DNA of 9,298 nt from Micavibrio aeruginosavorus (GTDB lineage: Bacteria > Pseudomonadota > Alphaproteobacteria > Micavibrionales > Micavibrionaceae): positions 1 through 9,298 of the forward strand of contig QFOT01000084.1 of assembly GCA_003241285.1 (NCBI GenBank), read 5' to 3'. Made by a program: the position numbers and the translations under genes. Each line of letters begins with the position of its first letter. Within the stretch, counting starts at the first letter, position 1. Shown one piece after another: positions 5,902 through 9,298 of the stretch. The notes beneath the pieces are model-generated. The model worked only from the letters and a program-made list of their open reading frames with translations, was not told where the DNA came from and did no database searches.

Positions 5902-7761
5902 ATGACCAACTGGCTTCGCAAGAAAACATTATTCCATACGCCGAGGAAAGCTATTGTCGTGGAAAAGAAGTCGGACCGTTTCTGGTTTTTGAGAATAATA
6001 GGTATCATGGTAAAACGCGCCTGCACCGTAATGGGCGCGATTATGCTGATTATGATGGCTGTAATCTTCTGGTCTGCATCTAATATCGTCAAAGAAGAAC
6101 CGCCGAAACTGCCCAACCAGATTGTTCTTTTCCTGCGTATGGAGAAATCCTTGCCGGACAAGCGAGGGGCGCAGGATTACTTCTCGCAATTCGGCCTTGC
6201 GCCTGCGCCGCTGACGGCAGCTGAGCTTGTCGATGCGCTGGATAAGGCGGCAACCGATAACCGCGTCAAAGGTTTCGTGCTCTCGCTGCGCAGTGGCGGG
6301 TATGAGCTGGCGCAGTTGCAGGAAATCCGCAACGCCGTTCTTAAATTCAAGAAATCCGGAAAGTTCACGAAAGTTTACGCCCCGTCCTATGGAGAGGCAG
6401 GCTCGGGCCTAGGGATGTATTATCTGGCGTCCAGCTTTGATGAGATCTGGATGCAGCCAGTCGGCGTTGTATCGATTGCGGGCCTTAACGCCGAAATGCC
6501 TTATTTCAAAGATATCCTGGAGCGTTACGGTGTGAAGGGGCAATTCTTTCAGCGCAAGGAATATAAAAGCGCGATGGAAAACCTGACCGCGAATGAGATG
6601 TCGCCCGCCAGCCGCCAAATGATGACCGAGCTGATCGGCGATCTTGGCGATCAGGTGACGGCAGGCGTTGCTTCGGACCGCAAAAAAGTATCCAAGAATT
6701 TCCGCAGCCTTGTAGATCAGGGATTGTTTACCGATGACGAGGCTTTGAAAGCAGGGTTAATCGACCGCCTTGATTACGGCGATGTGCTCTTGTCTGAAAT
6801 CCGTGTTCAACTCGATGGCAAGGAAGACAGCAAGAAAACGGGATTTACAGATATTGCTGATTACGCTCAGCTCTCGGCAAAAACTCATTCATCCAAATCG
6901 AAAGTCGCCGTCGTTTATGTGCAGGGCGCGATTATGGATGGAGGCGGCGCATCACCTTTGTCTTTTGATGAGAAATCCGCGGATGCAACCGAGATCGCGC
7001 AGGCCATACGCGACGCGGCATCGGACAAGAATGTCAGTCATATAATCGTGCGCGTGAATTCTCCCGGCGGCTCGCCTTCGGCATCTGAATCCATTCGCCG
7101 CGCTATCGTCTGGGCGAAAGAGAAAAAGAAAAAACCCGTGATCGTTTCCATGGGATCGACCGCAGCGTCGGGTGGTTACTGGATATCCGCCAATGCCGAT
7201 AAAATCTATGCAGATGCGGCGACATTGACGGGGTCGATTGGTGTGGTCGGCGGCAAATTCGATGCCAGCGGATTGTTTGAAAAATATGGCGTGAACTGGG
7301 ATGGTGTTTCCTACGGGAAAAACGCCGGCATGTGGGCAATGAACCGCGGCTTTAACGCGGCAGAGCAGGAACGCTTTGAAGCGACGCTCGATAATGTCTA
7401 TGAGCATTTTATCAGGATCGTGGCGCAGGGACGCAAACTTAAAGCTGATCAGGTAGAGAAGATTGCCAAAGGCCGCGTCTGGACGGGAAGACAGGCGAAA
7501 GAGGTCGGCCTTGTCGATCAGATCGGCGGACTTGATATGGTGCTGGATGATATTGCCAAGAGCCGCAATGTCGATAGCCGCCACAAACTGGCCGTGGTCG
7601 ATTACCCGCCGCCGGAGAATCCTCTGGAAGCTCTGCTCGATATGGCTAAGCGCGGATCTCCTTTCGGTGCGGAATTGCCGCAAAGCCTGAAGGCTGTAGC
7701 GGCTTATCTGCCGTTCCTTGAAAATGAAAGACTGGTTTATACGCCGTTGCCGCAGCTTTAA
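5902..7761 (+). CDS. sppA: Signal peptide peptidase SppA, long (67K) form
   Basis: Membrane-anchored serine peptidase of family S49 that degrades released signal peptides on the outer face of the cytoplasmic membrane. At 619 residues it is the long two-domain form, nearly the length of E. coli SppA (618). A positively charged cytoplasmic N-terminus is followed by one membrane segment at about 41-63. The first S49-like half (about 72-300) holds the general base Lys222 in RKEYKSAMENL (E. coli Lys209). The second half (about 335-565) holds the nucleophile Ser423 in MGSTAASGGYWIS (E. coli Ser409), plus VNSPGGSP at 385-392 and TGSIGVVGGKF at 443-453. So the Ser-Lys dyad split over two halves is intact. 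The start at 5902 has a good AAGGAAA site. Met36 (6007) would shorten the tail before the membrane segment and is a weaker alternative. It follows aroC by 123 bases, mostly repeats. Confidence 0.95.
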   Translation: MTNWLRKKTLFHTPRKAIVVEKKSDRFWFLRIIGIMVKRACTVMGAIMLIMMAVIFWSASNIVKEEPPKLPNQIVLFLRMEKSLPDKRGAQDYFSQFGLAPAPLTAAELVDALDKAATDNRVKGFVLSLRSGGYELAQLQEIRNAVLKFKKSGKFTKVYAPSYGEAGSGLGMYYLASSFDEIWMQPVGVVSIAGLNAEMPYFKDILERYGVKGQFFQRKEYKSAMENLTANEMSPASRQMMTELIGDLGDQVTAGVASDRKKVSKNFRSLVDQGLFTDDEALKAGLIDRLDYGDVLLSEIRVQLDGKEDSKKTGFTDIADYAQLSAKTHSSKSKVAVVYVQGAIMDGGGASPLSFDEKSADATEIAQAIRDAASDKNVSHIIVRVNSPGGSPSASESIRRAIVWAKEKKKKPVIVSMGSTAASGGYWISANADKIYADAATLTGSIGVVGGKFDASGLFEKYGVNWDGVSYGKNAGMWAMNRGFNAAEQERFEATLDNVYEHFIRIVAQGRKLKADQVEKIAKGRVWTGRQAKEVGLVDQIGGLDMVLDDIAKSRNVDSRHKLAVVDYPPPENPLEALLDMAKRGSPFGAELPQSLKAVAAYLPFLENERLVYTPLPQL

Positions 7762-7779
7762 GTCATCTAAATTCAAAAT

Positions 7780-7807
7780 AGTGCTTTCCCCGCGAAAGCG
7801 GGGATAT
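7780..7807. repeat. Hairpin repeat unit, hand A, after sppA
   Basis: Same unit as at 4192 and 5802, with its conserved leading A, but ending GGGGATAT instead of GGGGATCT. The single change is outside the hairpin stem. It starts 19 bases after the sppA stop. Its partner B unit is about 100 bases away instead of the usual 13-21. Confidence 0.9.
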
Positions 7808-7808
7808 C

Positions 7809-7813
7809 GGAGG
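7809..7813 (+). promoter_or_regulatory. Strong Shine-Dalgarno site before the 30-codon ORF
   Basis: GGAGG, in the longer run GGAGGAG at 7809-7815, lies 5 bases before ATG 7819. It is the best ribosome binding site in the window and begins one base after the repeat unit ends. It is the main reason to take the tiny ORF seriously. Confidence 0.6.
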
Positions 7814-7818
7814 AGATT

Positions 7819-7911
7819 ATGCCATCAATTAAAAAGTGGAATAGAGCTTGGAAAGACGATGTAATCAATCCAGCTAATCCTGAAGGGGAAGAATTGGTTG
7901 TTATTCTTTAG
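7819..7911 (+). CDS. Possible 30-residue protein between repeat arms, unknown function
   Basis: ATG 7819 to TAG 7909-7911, 30 codons. The peptide begins MPSIKKWNRAWKDD and ends GEELVVIL. It has a basic N-terminal part with two Trp (7 and 11), an Asn-Pro-rich middle (NPANPEG) and an acidic then hydrophobic end. There is no signal peptide or membrane segment. I do not recognise it. The strong GGAGGAG site 3-9 bases upstream argues for translation. The stop codon uses the first bases (AG) of the following repeat unit, so the ORF may be a gene cut short by repeat insertion. By my count 34 of 93 bases are G or C, clearly poorer than the neighbours, with many A/T-ending codons, suggesting a separate origin. 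It could also be chance. Confidence 0.4.
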   Translation: MPSIKKWNRAWKDDVINPANPEGEELVVIL

Positions 7912-7934
7912 ATCCCCGCTTTCGCGGGGAAAAC
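7910..7934. repeat. Hairpin repeat unit, hand B, at the 3' end of the tlyA-like gene
   Basis: Exact copy of the B units at 4152 and 5842, inverted relative to the A unit at 7781. It lies 28 bases beyond the stop of the minus-strand methyltransferase gene. Transcripts of that gene would read it as a hairpin with a GAAA loop, but no U-tract follows. Confidence 0.92.
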
Positions 7935-7962
7935 ACTTTTTTCTTTGAAGAGAGATAGTCGG

Positions 7963-8655
7963 TTAAATTCTTTTCTGCAACCAGATCAGGAAAGAACCTT
8001 TTTCTTCCCATTCTTTCTGGTATTTATCGGGCAGCTTTTTAACCAGCAGCCCGAATTCAAGGCGCAAGGTTTTTTCCTGATCTTTGAGCTCTTTTTTATC
8101 GGCGGCAAAAACAAGGAGGTCGTAGCCGCCTTGAGCCAGCGATAAAACAGGCTTCAGGTTGTCCGCGAGATTTTCCGTGCCTATATCGGCCACGACAAGA
8201 TCGAATTTTCCGTCGTCAAGATGCGCGGCATTCAAGTCTTTGGCATCCACGCGTTGGAGGTTTTTAATGCGCGGATTGAGGCTAAGCGAATGGTGGAGAA
8301 GGGCGGCGTCTTTTTCGACGGCGTAAATTTTCTTGCCGCCTTTTTGCAGGATGACGTCTTCGAAACCGCCCATACCTGCGCCGATATCAACAGCAATCTT
8401 GCCTTTGACATCTATCTTTGCCGTTTCGAGCGCTTCGAATAATTTTAGCGCATCGGTGCTGACCCACGGGCAATCGATGCCGGAGATTTCGATCACATGC
8501 GCTTTATCAACCGGGCAATGAGGGGCCGTAATAACGGCGCCATTGACGCGCACTGCGCCGTTTAGAATCAATTCCTGCGCGCGCTGCGGCGTGGCGACGA
8601 GGCCGCGATCGGTTAATTGCCTGTCAAGGCGCTGGAATTTGGTAAGCTGGTTCAT
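7963..8655 (-). CDS. TlyA-like S4-domain methyltransferase, divergent
   Basis: The domain order is that of the TlyA (hemolysin A) family of rRNA 2'-O-methyltransferases: an S4 RNA-binding domain at about 8-60 (RLDRQLTDRGLV, then RAQELILNGAVRVNG), then a Rossmann methyltransferase with SAM motif VDIGAGMGGFEDVILQKGG at 89-107 and acidic VVADIG at 154-159. It is 230 residues, shorter than the usual 240-270. Several normally fixed motifs differ: VSRGGLKL is VSTDALKL at 65-72 (Lys71 kept), and the usual VKPQFE is missing, with VFAADKKE at 182-189 in its place. The C-terminal N-x-E-F block is also not recognisable. It may therefore have altered or lost methyl transfer, or act on another substrate. 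The ATG overlaps the stop of the upstream phosphatase gene (ATGA), which fixes the start and implies translational coupling. Confidence 0.82.
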   Translation of the reverse strand: MNQLTKFQRLDRQLTDRGLVATPQRAQELILNGAVRVNGAVITAPHCPVDKAHVIEISGIDCPWVSTDALKLFEALETAKIDVKGKIAVDIGAGMGGFEDVILQKGGKKIYAVEKDAALLHHSLSLNPRIKNLQRVDAKDLNAAHLDDGKFDLVVADIGTENLADNLKPVLSLAQGGYDLLVFAADKKELKDQEKTLRLEFGLLVKKLPDKYQKEWEEKGSFLIWLQKRI

Positions 8656-9298
8656 GGGGTGAATACATCCTTCAGTTTTAACTGTAATTCACTATAGCTG
8701 GTCAGGATATGATCAGTCGATATCTGGTGTTTCAGTATTGAAATAGCGGCGTCGATCCCGAAAGAGAAGGGTTCGATATGACAGCCTAAAACTTTTCCCA
8801 AAGCGAGGGCGGCGTCGATATCCTTGCGGCGGTCACCGATACACCAGATCACGTCCTGCGGTCTAATGGCCAGTCCCATGGCAGTGATCGCATTCAGTAG
8901 AGGCTCGGGGTGAGGTTTAGCTTCGGAGAAATCCTCGCGGAAAATCTTTGCTTTGAAGAAGCGGGCGAGATCGAATTTTTCCAGTATGCCATAGCCATAT
9001 CCGCGGCCCAGCCCATTACTGACGATAGCGGCGGGGATGCCGAGTGCCTGGATATATTCCAGCACTTCATGTACGCCCAGATAAGGCTCGACGATTTGCT
9101 CGACGGATTTGCGGCGGAATTTATGCAAGGCCCGGTGGACGAGAAGATGGGGGCGTTTATGAGATTTCGTATCGACACGATAATCTATCTTCTTGTCGCG
9201 GTCACCGAAGCGATACATTATGTCGTCGATCTTTTCGAGTACATGCAGCATCTTTGGGTTGATATGCCGGACGGTCGTGCCGTCCATGTCGAAAATGA
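8652..9298 (-). CDS. HAD-family phosphatase, 5' end beyond the window
   Basis: Haloacid dehalogenase-like hydrolase, probably a phosphatase of the phosphoglycolate phosphatase type; the substrate is unknown. The frame is open to the right edge and the last codons read IFDMDGTTV. The nucleophile Asp of motif I (DMDGT) lies just before the first in-window Met (9287), so the true start is outside the window and 9287 is not the start. Counting from that Met: motif II is VSNGLG at 89-94, the motif III Lys is in EAKPHPEP at 122-129, and motif IV is GDRRKDID at 151-158. All four HAD motifs are present. The region between motif I and about residue 85 is the helical cap. It overlaps the TlyA-like gene by ATGA, so the two form an operon on the minus strand. 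Confidence 0.9.
   Translation of the reverse strand, partial: IFDMDGTTVRHINPKMLHVLEKIDDIMYRFGDRDKKIDYRVDTKSHKRPHLLVHRALHKFRRKSVEQIVEPYLGVHEVLEYIQALGIPAAIVSNGLGRGYGYGILEKFDLARFFKAKIFREDFSEAKPHPEPLLNAITAMGLAIRPQDVIWCIGDRRKDIDAALALGKVLGCHIEPFSFGIDAAISILKHQISTDHILTSYSELQLKLKDVFTP

Noticed and set aside
5802..6083. Short + strand frame beginning in the repeat and running into sppA
   Set aside because: Its N-terminal part is just the repeat translated, and the rest overlaps sppA in another frame.
6952..7776. A 274-codon open frame on the minus strand
   Set aside because: It lies wholly opposite sppA, whose protein is fully conserved there. The antisense translation shows no family features and is a by-product of codon bias.
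4152..7934. CRISPR array
   Set aside because: The repeat units are widely and unevenly spaced, inverted in pairs, and separated by whole genes; there are no regular spacers.

Overview
The window looks like chromosomal housekeeping DNA from an alphaproteobacterium. The evidence is a 17 kDa surface-antigen-type lipoprotein close to the Rickettsia family, an alphaproteobacterial-style FabI, and pdxH, fabI and aroC lying near each other as I recall from other alphaproteobacteria. I cannot fix genus or species. There is no prophage, insertion sequence, CRISPR array, tRNA or rRNA. No gene-free stretch exceeds 300 bases. The longest, 7762-7962, holds two repeat units and a possible 30-codon gene.

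Layout, left to right. A small unrecognised + strand ORF (14-292) ends inside a repeat pair. It converges on pdxH (minus, 307-897; pyridoxamine 5'-phosphate oxidase). A glycine-zipper lipoprotein gene (1024-1500, +) follows and ends at a strong bidirectional terminator (1516-1541). That terminator also serves a convergent, unrecognised 519-residue cytoplasmic protein (1543-3102, minus). A divergent intergenic region (3103-3271) then leads into a + strand run: fabI (enoyl-ACP reductase), a YdiI/EntH-type hotdog thioesterase, aroC (chorismate synthase) and sppA (membrane-anchored signal peptide peptidase). A minus-strand pair converges on this run: a HAD phosphatase, cut by the right edge of the window, overlaps a TlyA-like S4/methyltransferase gene by ATGA.

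The most striking element is a family of small hairpin repeats with core CCCCGCGAAAGCGGGG. Eight units occur as four inverted pairs, each at the 3' end of a gene (pdxH/ORF1, fabI, aroC, sppA/tlyA). The units come in two hands that differ at one end: hand A starts GTGCTTTCCCC and hand B ends GGGGAAAAC. In the most diverged A unit, two stem positions changed together with their partners, so pairing and the GAAA loop survive. In the last pair the arms are about 100 bases apart and enclose an AT-rich 30-codon ORF with a very good ribosome binding site. Its stop codon is formed at the junction with the repeat.

The genes do not form one pathway. FabI (fatty acid elongation) and AroC (last step to chorismate) are essential metabolism. 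The thioesterase sits 4 bases before aroC and belongs to a family whose E. coli members act on chorismate-derived acyl-CoA or acyl-carrier thioesters. SppA and the lipoprotein concern the envelope.
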